A model generated the notes under the pieces. That model was given only the letters and a program-made list of their open reading frames with translations, did no database searches and had not been told where the DNA came from. A DNA stretch of 64,000 bases from Aristolochia californica (Eukaryota; Streptophyta; Magnoliopsida; Piperales; Aristolochiaceae): the NCBI GenBank assembly GCA_029961685.1, contig JARWKL010000015.1, positions 25,761,220 through 25,825,219 of the forward strand, written 5' to 3'. The translations under genes were made by a program, and so were the position numbers. The stretch's first letter is position 1; every line of letters begins with the position of its first letter. Below, one piece after another: positions 46,801 through 60,239 of this stretch.

Positions 46801-49800
46801 CCAATGCCGCCAGTTACTTGGCTAGGTAGGTCATTAGTCGGACTCATGCGTCTTGAAGGACTTCTGTAATTTCTTTTACAAACCCTGAATATATCTTCTT
46901 CATTTTAAAGTATTTATGTTCTCATGATTATAAAACATGAAGTTTGGATAGTGTTATCGATGTAAGCGAGCTCTTAGGTGTGGTGAATTTTTGCAAACAA
47001 CAAAATCATAACACCAAAGGTGAGTGTAAGTAGTTTTGACTTTAGGAGTTAAATTTGGATGATTTGTAATTACAAAAGAGCTTGATTTAACGTAGTGTCA
47101 TTCATAGGCTTAAGGACCTCTGCTCGGATGTCATCTTGGTGGAGGCAGTGAGCAAACTTTGCAGCGTACTCGACTTCCAAGCTTTACTACGAGGGTAGAT
47201 TTTTCCGACATTTTCTTCTTGGAAACGATGCAATTTTGACAAGGCACTGTGGTTATGAAAGTCTTGTGGGTGCATAGGTGATTGAAATTTAGATTGAGGT
47301 TCTGAAGAAAGAAATGAATTTACTAGTTGGGCAGAAATCTGGACAGTTGCATCGGATGTTATCACTTCCAAGTGCGTGATGGTTACATCCTATTAATCAA
47401 TGCCGCTATCTATAGTGAATTGTAGAAGAAACTATGACAAAGATCCCAACTGGAAAATCCATTTGTTCTGCAAGAACCCCAATCTATTTGCATCTTCTTT
47501 TTGTTTTTAGATGTCAAATCAATCACCATTACTACCTTGTTGAAGTTGCATGGTGAAGTGCATAGTTAATTATGCATTGTAGTATAATATCGTGACCCAT
47601 GGTCATGGAATTTAAGTTATTGTGACATCCAATGCCACCAAAAAGATGGCTAGGTAAATCACTTGTCGGACGCATGCGTCTAGAAGGACTTCGGTAATTT
47701 CTTTTAGATACTCTGAATATATCTTCTTTATTTTTAAGCTATTTATGTTCTCATGATTATAAAACATGAAGTTTGGATATGTGTTATCTAGGTAAGCAAG
47801 CTGATGGGTGTGGTGAATATGTGCAAACATCATAACCGTGACACCGGAGGTGCGTGTAAGTAGTTTTTGACATTAGGAGATTAATTTGGATCATTAGAAA
47901 TTTCAAAAGAGCTTTATTAAATTTAGTGTAATTCGTAGGCTGATGGACGTTTACTCGGATATCATCCTGGTGGAGGTAGTGTGCAAACTTTGCAGCGTAC
48001 TCGACTACCAAGCTTTACTACGAGGGTAGATTTTTTCTGATATTTTCTTGTTTGAAACATTGCAATATCGACATGGCAATGTGGTTATGGAAGACTTGTG
48101 GGTGCATAGGAGATTGAAATATGGATTGTGGTTCTGAAGAAACAAATGAATTTACTAGTTGGGCGGATATTTGGACAGTTGCATCGGACGTTATCCCTTC
48201 GTAGTTCATGATGGTTACATCCGTTTGATCAGTGCCACTATATACAGTGAATTGTAGGAGAAACCATGATGAAGATCCCAACTGGAAAATCCATTTGTTC
48301 TTCAGAATCTCAATCTATTTGCATCTTCTTTGTGTTTCTAGATGTCAAATCAATAACCATTACTACCTTGTCGATGTTGCATGGTGAAGTGCTTACTTAA
48401 TTATGTATTGTAGTACTCTATCGTGACCCATGGTCATGGAATTTAAGTTATTGTGGCATCCAATGCCGCCAGATACTTGGCTAGGTAGGTCATTGGTCGG
48501 ACTCATGCGTCTTGAAGGACTTCTGTAATTTCTTTTACAAACTCTTAATATATCTTCTTCATTTTAAAGTATTTATGTTCTCATGATTATAAAACATGAA
48601 GTTTGGATAGTGTTATCGATGTAAGCGAGCTCTTAGGTGTGGTGAATTTTTGGAAACTACAAAATCGTAACACCGAAGGTGAGTGTTAGTAGTTTTGACT
48701 TTAGGAGTTAAATTTGGATGATTAGAAATTACAAAAGAGCTTGATTTAACGTAGTGTCATTCATGGGCTCAAGGAGCTCTGCTCGCATGTCATCTTGGTG
48801 GAGGCAGTGAGGAAACTTTGCAGCGTACTCGACTTCCAAGCTTTTCTACAAAGGTAATTTTTTTAGACATTTTCTTCTTGGAAATGATGCAATTTTGACA
48901 AGGCATTGTGGGTATGGAAGTCTTGTGGGTGCATAGGAGATTGAAATATGGATTGAGGTTCTGAAGAAAGAAATGAATTTACTTGTTGGGCGGAAATATG
49001 GACAGTTGCATCGGATGTTATCCCTTCCAAATTCGTGATAGTTACATCCTATTGATCAGTGCCGCTATGCATCCGAATTGTAGGTGAAACTATGACAAAG
49101 ATCCCAACTGAAAAATCCATTTGTTCTGCAAGAACCCCAATCTATTTGCATCTTCTTTTTGTTTTTTGATGTCAAATCAATCACCATTACTACCTTGTCG
49201 AAGTTACATGGTGAAGTGCATAGTTAATTATGCATTTTAATACAATATCGTGACCCATGGTCATGGAATTTAAGTTATTGTGACATCCAACGCCACCAAA
49301 AAGATGGCTAGGTAAGTCACTTGTCGGACGCATGCGTCTAGGACTTCGGTAATTTCTTTTAGAAACTATGATTATATCTTCTTTACTTTTAAGCTATTTA
49401 TGTTCTCATGATTATAAAACATGAAGTTTGAGTATGTGTTATCTAGGTAAGCAAGCTGATGGGTGTGGTGAATATGTGCAAACATCAAAACCGTAACACC
49501 GGAGGTGCGTGTAAGTAGTTTTTGACATTAGGAGTTTAATATGGATCATTAGAAATTACAAAAGAGCTTGATTAAATTTAGTGTAATTCGTAGGCTTATG
49601 GACCTCTGCTCGGATATCATCCTGGTGGAGGTAGTGTGCAAACTTTGCAGCGTACTCGACTACCAAGCTTTACTACGAGGGTAGATTTTTTCTGACATTT
49701 TCTTGTTTGAAACATTGCAATATCGACAAGGCAATGTGGTTATGGAAGACTTGTGGGTGCATAGGAGATTGAAATATGGATTGAGGTTTTGAAGAAACAA

Positions 49801-52800
49801 ATGAATTTACTAGTTGGGCGGAGTTCTGGACAGTTGCATCAGACGTTATCCCTTCGTAGTTCGTGATGGTTACATCCGTTTGATCAGTGCCACTATATAC
49901 AGTGAATTGTAGGAGAAACTATGACGTAGATCCCAACTGGAAAATCCATTTATTATTCAAAATCTCAATCTATTTGCTTCTTCTTTGTGTTTCTTGATGT
50001 CAAATCAATCACCATTACTACCTTGTCGATGTTGCATGGTGAAGTGCTTATTTAAATATGCATTGTAGTACTTTGTCGAGACCCATGGTCATGGTATTTA
50101 AGTTATTGTGCCATCCAATGCCGCCAGATACTTGGCTAGGTAGGTCATTAGTCGGACTCATGCGTCTTGAAGGACTTCTGGAATTTCTTTTACAAACCCT
50201 GAATATATCTTCTTCATTTTAAAGTATTTATGTTCTCATGATTATAAAACATGAAGTTTGGATAGTGTTATCGATGTAAGCGAGCTCTTAGGTGTGGTGA
50301 ATTTTTGCAAACTACAAAATCATAACACCGAAGGTGAGTGTAAGTATTTTTGACTTTAGGAGTTAAATTTGGATGATTTGTAATTACAAATGAGCTTGAT
50401 TTAACGTAGTGTCATTCATAGGCTTAAGGACCTCTGCTCGGATGTCATCTTGGTGGAGGCAATGAGCAAACTTTGCATCGTACTCGACTTCCAAGCTTTA
50501 CTACGAGGGTAGATTTTTTCGACATTTTCTTCTTGGAAACGATGCAATTTCGACAAGGCACTGTGGTTATGAAAGTCTTGTGGGTGCATAGGTGATTGAA
50601 ATTTGGATTGAGGTTCTGAAGAAAGAAATGAATTTACTAGTTGGGCAGAAATTTGGACAGTTGCATCGGATGTTATCCCTTCCAAGTTCGTGATGGTTAC
50701 ATCCTATTAATCAATGCCGCTATGTATAGTGAATTGTAGGGGAAACTATGACAAAGATCCCAACTGGAAAATCCATTTGTTTTGCAAGAACCCCAATCTA
50801 TTTGCATCTTTTTTTTTGTTTTTAGATGTCAAATCAATCACCATTACTACCTTGTCGAAGTTGCATGGTGAAGTGCATAGTTAATTATGCATTGTAGTAC
50901 AATATCGTGACCCACTGTCATGGAATTTAAGTTATTGTGACATCCAACGCCACCAAAAAGATGGCTAGGTAAGTCACTTGTCGGACGCATGCGTCTAGAA
51001 GGACTTCGGTAATTTCTTTTAGAAACTCTGAATATATCTTCTTTATTTTTAATCTATTTATGTTCTCATGATTATAGAACATGAAGTTTGGATATGTGTT
51101 ATCTAGGTGAGCAAGCTAATGGGTGTGGTGAATCTGTGCAAACATCAAAACCGTGACACCGGAGTTGTGTGTAAGTAGTTTTTGACATTAGGAGTTTAAT
51201 TTGGATCATTAGAAATTACAAAGAGCTTGATTAATTTTAGTGTAATTCGTAGGCTTATGGACCTTTGCTCGGATATCGTCCTGGTGGAGGTAGTGTGCAA
51301 ACTTTGCAGCGTACTCGACTATCAAACTTTACTACGAGGGTAGATTTTTTCTGATATTTTCTTGTTTGAAACATTGCAATATCGACAAGGGAATGTGGTT
51401 ATGGAAGACTTGTGGGTGCATAGGAGATTGAAATATGGATTGTGGTTGTGAAGAAACAAATGAATTTACTAGTTGGGCGGAGATCTTGACAGTTGGATCG
51501 GACGTTATCCCTTCGTAGTTCGTGATGGTTACATCCGTTTGATCATTGCCACTATGTACAATGAATTGTAGGAGAAACTACGACGACGATCCAAACTAGA
51601 AAATCCATTTGTTCTTCAAAATCTCAATCTATTTGCATCTTCTTTGTGTTTCTAGATGTCAAATCAATCACCATTACTACCTTGTCGATGTTGCGTGGTG
51701 AAGTGCTTACTTAGTTATGCATTGTAGTACTTTGTCGTGACCCATGGTCATGGTGTTTAAGTTATTGTCCCATCCAATGCCTCCAGATACTTGGCTAGGT
51801 AGGTAATTAGTCGGACTCATGTGTCTTGTAGGACTTCTGTAATTTCTTTTACAAACCCCGAATATATCTTCTTCATTTTAAAGTATTTATGTTCTCATGA
51901 TATAAAACATGAAGTTTGGATAGTGTTATCGATGTAAGCGAGCTCTTAGTTGTGGTGAATTTTTGCAAACTACAAAATCGTAACACCAAAGGTGAGTGTA
52001 AGTAGTTTTGACTTTAGGAGTTAAATTTGGATGATTGGAAATTACAAAAGAGCGTGCTTTAATGTAGTGTCATTCATAGGCTTATGGACCTCTGCTCGGA
52101 TGTCATCTTGGTGGAGGCAGTTAGCAAACCTTGCAGCGTACTCGACTTCCAAGCTTTACTACGAGGGTAGATTTTTCAGACATTTTCTTCTTGGAAACGA
52201 TGCAATTTCGACAAGACACTGTGGTTATGAAAGTCTTGTGGTTGCATAGGTGATTGAAATATGGATTGTGGTTCTGAAGAAAGAAATGAATTTACTAGTT
52301 GGGCGGAAATCTGGACAGTTGCATCAGATGTTATCCCTTCCAAGTTCGTGATGGTTACATCCTATTAATCAATGCCGCTATGTATAGTGAATTGTTGGAG
52401 AAACTATGACGAAGATCCCAACTGGAAAATCCATTTGTTCTGCAAGAACCCCAATCTATTTGCATCTTCTGTTTGTTTTTAGATGTCAAATCAATCACCA
52501 TTACTACCTTGTCGAAGTTGCATGGTGAAGTACATAGTTAATTATGCATTGTAGTCCAATATCGTTACCCATGGTCAAGGAATTTAAGTTATTGTGACAT
52601 CCAACGCCACCAAAAAGATGGCTAGGTAAGTCACTTGTTGGACGCATGCGTCTAGAAGGACTTCGGTAATTTCTTTTAGAAACTCTGAATATATCTTGTT
52701 TATTTTTAAGCTATTTATGTTCTCATGATTATAAAAAATGAAGTTTGGATATGTGTTATCTAAGTAAGCAAGTTGATGGGTGTGGTGAATCTGTGCAAAA

Positions 52801-55600
52801 ATCAAAACCGTAACACCGGAGGTGCGTGTAAGTAGTTTTTGACACTTGGAGTTTAATTTGGATCATTAGAAATTACAAAAGAGCTTGATTAAATTTAGTG
52901 TAATTCGTAGGCTTATGGACCTTTGCTCGGATATCATCCTGGTGGAGGTAGTGTGCAAACTTTGCAGCGTACTCGACTACCAAGCTTTACTACAAGGGTA
53001 GATTTTTTCTGACATTTTCTTGTTTGAAACATTGCAATATCGACAAGGCAATGTGGTTATGGAAGACGTGGGTGCATAGGAGATTGAAATATGGATTGAG
53101 GTTTTGAAGAAACAAATGAATTTACTAGTTGGGCGGAGTTCTGGACAGTTGCATCGGACGTTATCCCTTCGTAGTTCGTGATGGTTACATCCGTTTGATC
53201 AGTGCCACTATATGCAGTGAATTGTAGGAGAAACTATGACGAAGATCCCAACTGGAAAATCCATTTGTTCTTCAAAATCTCAATCTATTTGCATCTTCTT
53301 TGTGTTTCTAGATGTCAAATCATTCCCCATTACTACCTTGTCGATGTTGCATGGTAAAGTGCTTGCTTAATTATGCATTGTTGTACTCTGTCGTGACCCA
53401 TGGTCATGGTATTTAAGTTATTGTGTCATCCAATGCCGCCAGATACTTGGCTAGGTTGGTCATTAGTCAGACTCATGCGTTTAGAAGGACTTCTGTAATT
53501 TCTTTTACAAACTCTTAATATATCTTGTTCATTTTAATCTATTTATGTTCTCATCATTATAAAACATGAAGTTTGGATAGTGTTATCGATGTAAGCGAGC
53601 TCTTAGGTGTGGTGAATTTTTGGAAACTACAAAATTGTAACACCAAAGGTGAGTGTTAGTAGTTTTGACTTTAGGCGTTAAATTTGGATGATTAGAAATT
53701 TCAAAAGAGCTTGATTTAACGTAGTGTCATTCATAGGCTTAAGGACCTCTGCTCGGATGTCATCTTGGTGGAGGCAGTGAGCAAACTTTGCAGCGTACTC
53801 GACTTCCAAGCTTTACTACGAGGGTAGATTTTTCAAACATTTTCTTCTTGGAAACGATGCAATTTCGACAAGGCACTGTGGTTATGGAAGTCTTGTGAGT
53901 GCATAGGTGATTGAAATATGGATTGATGTTCTGAAGAAACAAATGAATTTACTAGTTGGGCGGAAATATGGACTGTTGCATCGGATGTTATCCCTTCCAA
54001 GTTCGTGATGGTTACATCCTATTGATTAGTGCCGCTATGTATCCGAATTTTAGGAGAAACTATGACAAAGATACCAACTGGAAAATCCATTTGTTCTGCA
54101 TGAACCCCAATCTATTTGCATCTTCTTTTTGTTTTTAGATGTCAAATCAATCACCATTACTACCTTGTCGAAGTTGCATGGTGAAGTGCATAGTTAATTT
54201 TGCATTATAGTACAATATCGTTACCCATGGTAATGGAATTTAAGTTACTGTGTCATCCAACGCCACCAAAAAGATGGCTAGGTAAGTCACTTGTCAGACG
54301 CATGTGTCTAGAAGGACTTCGGTAATTTCTTTTAGAAACTCTGATTATATCTTCTTTACTTTTAAGCTGTTTATGTTCTCATGATTATAAAACATGAAGT
54401 TTGGATATGTGTTATCTAGGTACGCTAGCTGATGGGTGTGGTGAATCGGTGCAAACATCAAAACCGTAACACCGGAGGTGCGTGTAAGTAGTTTTTGACA
54501 TTAGGAGTTTAATTTGGATTATTAGAAATTACAAAAGAGCTTGATTAAATTTAGTGTAATTCGTAGGCTTATGGACCTCTGCTCTGATATCATCCTAGTG
54601 TGCAAACTTTGCAGCGTACTCGACTACCAAGCTTTACTACGATGGTAGAAAAAAACAGTTTCTTGTTTGAAACATTGCAATATCGACAAGGCAATGTGGT
54701 TATGGAAGACTTGTGGGTGCATAGGAGATTGAAATATGGATTGAGGTTTTGAAGAAACAATGAATTTACTAGTTGGGCGGAGATCTGGACAGTTGCATCG
54801 GACGTTATCCCTTTGTAGTTCGTGATGGTTACATCTGTTTGATCAGTGCCACTATATACAGTGGATTGTAGGAGAAACTATGACGAAGATCCCAACTGGA
54901 AAATCCATTTGTTTTTCAGAATCTCAATCTATTGGCATCTTCTTGTGTTTCTAGATGTCAAATCTATCACCATTACTACCTTGTCGATGTTGCATGGTGA
55001 AGTGCTTACTTAATTATGCATTGTAGTACTCTGTCATGACCCATGGTCATCGAATTTAAGTTATTGTGACATCTAACGCCACCAGAAAGATGGCTAGGTT
55101 AGTCACTTTTCGGACGCATGCGTCTAGATGGACTTGGGTAATTTCTTTTAGAAACACTGATTATATCTTCTTTACTTTTAAGCTATTTATGTTCTGATGA
55201 TTATAAAACATGAAGTTTGGATAAGTGTTATCTTGGTAAGCAAGCTCATGGGTGTGGTGAATCTGTGCAAACATCAAAACCGTAACTCCGGAGGTGCGTG
55301 TAAGTAGTTTTTGACATTAGGAGTTTAATTTGGATCATTTGAAATTACAAAAGAGTTTGATTTAATTTAGTGTAATTCGTAGGCTTATGGACCTTTGCTC
55401 GGATATCATCTTGGTGGAGGTAGTGTGCAAACTTTGCAGTGTACTCGACTACCAAGCTTTACTACGAGGGTAGATTTTTTCTGACATTTTCTTGTTTGAA
55501 ACATTGCAATATCGACAAGGGAATGTGGTTATGGAAGACTTGTGGGTGCATAGGAGATTGAAATATGGATTGAGGTTCTGAAGAAACAAATGAATTTACT
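31800..55600 (+). repeat. Homogenised satellite core: alternating A and B monomers (about 1.66-kb dimer)
   Basis: A monomers read CATAGTTAATTATGCATTGT AGTACAATATCG, then GACGCATGCGTCTAGAAGG and AAGCAAGCTGATGGG. B monomers read CTTACTTAATTATGCATTGT AGTACTCT(G/A)TCG, then GACTCATGCGTCTTGAAGG and TATCGATGTAAGCGAGCTCT. They alternate from about 31.8 kb onward, with breaks such as two consecutive B units at 40.97 and 41.80 kb and hybrid units near 45.1 and 55.0 kb, where an A-like right half joins a B-like left half. Confidence 0.88.
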
Positions 55601-58600
55601 AGTTAGGCGGAGATCTGGACAGTTGGATTGGATGTTATCCATTCCCAGTTCGTGATGGTTATATCCATTTGATAACTGCCGGTATATATACTGAATTCTT
55701 GGAGAAACTATGACAAAGATTCCTGCTCGAAAATCCATTTGTTCTTCAGAATTTCATTCTATTTGCATCGTGTTTGTGTTTCTAGTTAGTCAAATCAATC
55801 ACCTTTACTACCTGGTTGAAGTTGCATGGCGAAGGGCTTAGTTAATTATGCATTTTTGCACTCTATCGTGACCCATGGTCATGGAATTTAAGTTATTGTA
55901 CCATCCAATGCCACCAGATACTTGGCTAGGTAGGTCACTAGTAGGACGCATGCGTCTTTAAGGACTTCTACAATTTCTTTTAGAAACTCTGAATATATCT
56001 TTTTTTTTTAAAACTATTTTTGTTCTCGTGATTATAAAAGATGAAGTTTGGAATTGTGTTATCTAGGTAAGCGAGCTATATGGTGTGGTGAATCTGTGCA
56101 AACTTCAAAACCGTAACACCAAAGGGATGAGTGTAAGTAGTTTTTGACTTCAGGAGTTTAATTTGGATCATTAGAAATTACAAAAGAGCTTGATTAAACG
56201 TAGTGTCATTCATAGGCTTATGGACCTTTCCTCGGATGTCATCTTGGTGGAGGCAGTGTGCAAACTTTGTAGTGTATCGTCTTCCAGTCTTTACTATGAG
56301 GTTAGATTTTTTCAGACATTTTCTTCTTGGAAAAGATGCAATTTTGACAAGGCAATGTGGTTATGGAAGACTTGTGGTTTCATAGGAGATTGAAATATGA
56401 ATTGAGGTTCTAAAGAAACAAATGAATTTACTAGTTGGGCGGAGATCTGGACAGTTGCATCGGACGTTATCCCTTCCAAGTTTGTGATGGTTACATCCTT
56501 TTCATCAATGCCACTATATACAGTGAATTCGAGGAGAAACTATGACAATGATCCCACATGGAAAATCCATTTGTGCTTTAGAATCTCAATCTATTTGCAT
56601 CTTCTTTGTGTTTCTAGATGTCAAATCAATCACCATTACTACCTAGTCAAAGTTGCATGGTGAAGTGCATAGTTAACTATGCATTGTAGTACAATATCGT
56701 GACCCATGGTCATGGAATTTAAGTTATTGTGTCATCCAACGCCACCAGAAAGATGGTTAGGTAAGTCACTTGTCGGACGCATGCGTCTAGAAGGACTTTT
56801 GTAATTTCTTTTAGAAACTCTGAATATATCTTCCTTATTTTAAACTATTTTTGTCCTCATGATTATAAAACATGAAGTTTAAATATGTGTTATCTAGGTT
56901 AGCAAGCTCTTGGGTGTGGTGAATCTGTGCAAACATCAAAACCGTAACACCAAAGGTGCGTGTAAGTACTTTTTGACTTTAGCAGTTTAATTTGGATGAT
57001 TAGAAATTACAAAAGAGCTTGATTAAACGTAGTTTCATTCGTAGGCTTATGGACCTCTGTTCGGATGTCATCCTGGTGGAGGCAGTGTGCAAACTTTGCA
57101 GCATACTCGACTACCAAGCTTTACTACGAGGGTTGATTTTTTTCGGACATTTTCTTCTTGGAAACATTGCAATATCGACAAGGCAATGTGGTTATGGAAG
57201 ACTTGTGGGTGCATAGGAGATATAAATATGGATTGAGGTTCTGAAGAAACAAATGAATTTACTAGTTGGGCGGAGATCTGGACAGTTGGATCGGACGTTA
57301 TTCCTTCCCAGGTCGTAATGGTTACATCCGTTTGATCAGTGCCGCTATATACAGTGAATTATACGAGAAACTATGACCAAGATCCCAACTGGAAAATCCA
57401 TTTGTTCTTCATAATCTCAATCTATTTGCAACTTCTTAGGTTTCTAGATGTCAAATCAATCATCATTACTACCTGGTTGATGTTGCTTCGTGAAGTGCTT
57501 AGTTAATTATGCATTGTAGTACTCTGTTGTGACCCATGGTCGAGGAATTTAAGTTATTGTGCCATCTATTGCCACTAGATACTTGGCTAGGTAGGTCATT
57601 TGTCGGACGCATGCGTCTTGAAGGACTTACTGTAATTTTTTTTACAAACTCTGAATATATCTTCTTTATTTTAAACTATTTATGTTCTCATGATTATAGA
57701 ACATGAAGTTTGGATTTGTGTTATCTAGGTAAGCGTGCTCTTAGGTGTGGTGAATCTGTGCAAACTTCAAAACCGTAACACCAAAGGTGAGTGTAAGTAG
57801 TTTTTGACTTTAGGAGTTTAATTTGGATCATTAGAAATTACAAAAGAGCTTGATTAAACGTAGTGTCATTCATAGGCTTATAGACCTCTGCTCGGATGTC
57901 ATCCTAGTGGAGGCATTGTGCAAACTTTGCATCGTACTCAACTTCCAAGCTTTACTACAAGGTTAGATTTTTTCAGACATTTTCTTCTTGGAAACGATTC
58001 AATTTTGACAAGGCAATGTGGTTATGGAAGACTTGAGGGTGCTTAGGAGATTGAAATAAGGATTGAGGTTCTTAAGAAATAAATGAATTTAATAGTTGGG
58101 CGAAGATCTGGATAGTTGCATCGGACGTTATCCCTACTCAGTTCGTGATGGTTACATCCATTTGATCAGTGCCGGTATATACACTGAATTCTAATAGAAA
58201 CTCTGACAAAGACCAACTGGAAATCACTTGTTCATCAAAATCTCAATCTATTTGCATCTTCTTTGTGTTTCTAGACGTCAAATCAATCACCTTTACTACC
58301 TGGTCGAAGTTGCATGGTGAAGTGCTTAGTTAGTTATGCATTGTAGTACTCTATCATGGCCCATGGTCATGGAATTTAAGTTATGGCTAGGTAGGTTACT
58401 AGTCAAACACATGCGTCTTGAAGGACTTCTGAAATTCCTTTTAGAAACTATGAATATATCTTCTTTATTTTAAACTATTTATGTTCTCGTGATTATGAAA
58501 CATGAAGTTAGGAATTGTGTTATCAAGGTAAGCGAGCTCTTGGGCGTGGTGAATCTGTGCAAACTTCAAAACCGTAACATCAAAGGGGTGAGTGTAAGTA

Positions 58601-59363
58601 GTTTTTCACTTTAGGAGATTAATTTGGATCAATATATATTACAAAAGAGCTTGATTAAACGTAGTCTGATTCATAGGCTTATGGACGTTAACTCGGATGT
58701 CATCCAGGTGGAGGCAATGTGCAAACTTTGCAGCGTATTCGTCTTGCAAGCTTTACTACGAGGTTAGATTTTTTCAGACATTTTCTTATTGGAAACGATG
58801 CAATTTCAACAAGGCAATGTGGTTATGGAAGACTTGTGGGTGCATAGGAGATTGAAATATGGATTGAGGTTTTGAAGAAGGGAATGGATTTACTAGTTGG
58901 GTGGAGATCTGTACAGTTGCATGGGATGTTATCCCTTCCAAGTTTGTGATGCTTACATCCGTTTGATCAATGCCGCTAGATACAATGAATTCTTGGACAA
59001 ACAATGACAAAGATCCCAACTGGAAAATCCATTTATTCTTCAGAATCTCAATCTATTTGCATCTTCTTTGTGATTCTAGATGTCAAATCAATCACCAATA
59101 CTACCTGGTTGATGTTACATGGTGAAGTTCTTAGTTAAGTATGCATTGTAGTACTATGTCGTGACCCATGGTCATGGAATTTAAGTTATTGTGCCATCCA
59201 ATGCCACCAAATACTTGGGTAGGTAGGTCACTTGTTGGACGCATGTGTCTTGAAGGACTTCCGTAATTTCTTTTAGAAACTCTTAATATCTCTTCTTTAT
59301 TTTAAACTATTTATGTTCTCATGATTATAAAACATAAAGTTTGGATATGTGTTATCTAAGTAA
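55600..59363 (+). repeat. Right edge of the satellite: divergent monomers and array end
   Basis: From about 55.6 kb the monomers regain features of the left edge (CTTAGTTAATTATGCATT, GGACGCATGCGTCTTGAAGG, GTAAGCGAGCTCT) and lose strict alternation. One (58.38 kb) has lost about 30 bp before GGCTAGGTAGGTTACTAG. The last unit stops inside GTTATCTAAGTAA at about 59363, next to retroelement sequence. Confidence 0.85.
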
Positions 59364-59889
59364 TCTGTCTGAACTAGGTACTCTTTCTCCTTTGGTTAGC
59401 ATGACTATTGACTGTTCCTAGATCGATATCTCCATATAAAAATACTCAGAATGAGAATTGGTTGTAAAAGTAAGAAAATAGACTTACAAATCTTTCATTT
59501 TATAGATAATTCTTCATGTAAAGTCTCGTTCTTGATGGCATAAAATGGCTTGAAAGTTGAAGTTCTCTTCAGCTGCACGAAACTTCTCTGCTCTTTAACC
59601 TTGTTGCTTTAGATGTTGATTTCTCTTTCCAAAAAAATCTGATCTCAACGATTCATTTTGAGTTGGAAACTAGACTCAAATATATTTCCAATGATATATA
59701 ATTTTCTATATTAAACATATGTTAAGAGAGTTAAAAATCCAATGAAATAAATGAATTGGGAAAGAAGTCTAAAGAAAAAATGAGAAACTCCTCTTGTTTC
59801 TTTTTCTTTGTCTTCTTCTTCTTCTTCCTCCGTTTCTTCTCCGTCTTCTTCTCCTGTCCCATCTTAGATCTTTCCTCACCTTGATGCCA
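59364..59889 (-). mobile_element. Internal leader of a minus-strand LTR element, cut by the satellite edge
   Basis: Directly inside the minus-strand LTR at 59890 is a primer site-like TGGCATCAAGG (minus strand, 59879-59889), then a purine-rich leader (GAAGAAGAAGAAGAAGACAA). No gag or pol follows before the satellite begins, so at most about 525 bp of this element survive. Confidence 0.65.
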
Positions 59890-60231
59890 TGTTGAATTTA
59901 GGATCCGATCTACAACCTCGAGCAAAGTAAGAGAGGGAGAGGAGAAGAAAATAAAAGGAGAAGAGAAGAGAGAAAGGGAGAGAGAGAGCTTGAATGCTCA
60001 ACCCCAAGACAAGGGCCACTATTTATAGTTTTTGAGAGAATTTTACAATGTCCATAATGCCCTTAGGGCTACAAGCTTTACATAGGAAAAGACATAAGTA
60101 GACATGTTCCTCCTTGACTAATTATATCTTTGTGCCATCTATATGAGAAATCTTCTTATTTACAATGAGGCCACCACTCTTGAACGTGTGGGACTTCCTT
60201 GGTCGTGTGGGCTTGAGCCCATCTTCCAACA
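59890..60231 (-). repeat. 5' LTR in minus orientation (342 bp)
   Basis: Read on the minus strand it starts TGTTGGAAGATGGGCTCAAG, matching the start of the LTR at 63236, and ends GATCCTAAATTCAACA before the primer site-like sequence. It contains AACTATAAATAGTGG, a TATA-like signal, and a pyrimidine-rich end. Confidence 0.82.
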
Positions 60232-60239
60232 TTACTGAA

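Larger units (their letters stand above)
27181..59363 (+). repeat. Satellite array: about 39 head-to-tail copies of an 828-bp monomer (32 kb)
   Basis: The string ACCCATGGTCATGG(A/T)AT or a close variant recurs 38 times, at about 28517, 29399, 30210, 31007, 31878, 32707, 33535, 34367 and so on to 59163. The mean spacing is 828 bp, and one degenerate first monomer precedes these. All copies point the same way and nothing is inserted between them. Outer monomers (27.2-31.8 and 55.6-59.4 kb) differ from each other far more than those in the core. Monomers are about 36% GC. Both strands have only short accidental frames that disappear in other copies. The family is not one I recognise. A diverged lone copy lies at 22085. 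Confidence 0.97.

Noticed and set aside
35607..48281. Minus-strand frames of 60-98 codons recurring in the satellite (for example 35607-35870, 38922-39185, 48018-48281), which look like a conserved small protein family.
   Set aside because: They recur because the DNA is a homogenised tandem repeat. Other monomers carry stops in the same frame, the plus strand has equally good competing frames, and no start context or known domain is visible.
52031..57216. Plus-strand frames in the satellite reading like RLMDLCSDVILVEAVCKLCS or GLWTSARMSSWWRQ.
   Set aside because: The same DNA is open in two plus frames in different monomers, and both are interrupted in most copies. A remnant of a real ORF in the ancestral unit is possible but not supported.
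27181..59363. A CRISPR array or ribosomal intergenic spacer.
   Set aside because: There are no short repeats with unique spacers. Repeats are contiguous 828-bp units, and no rRNA sequence or rDNA promoter-like element was seen.
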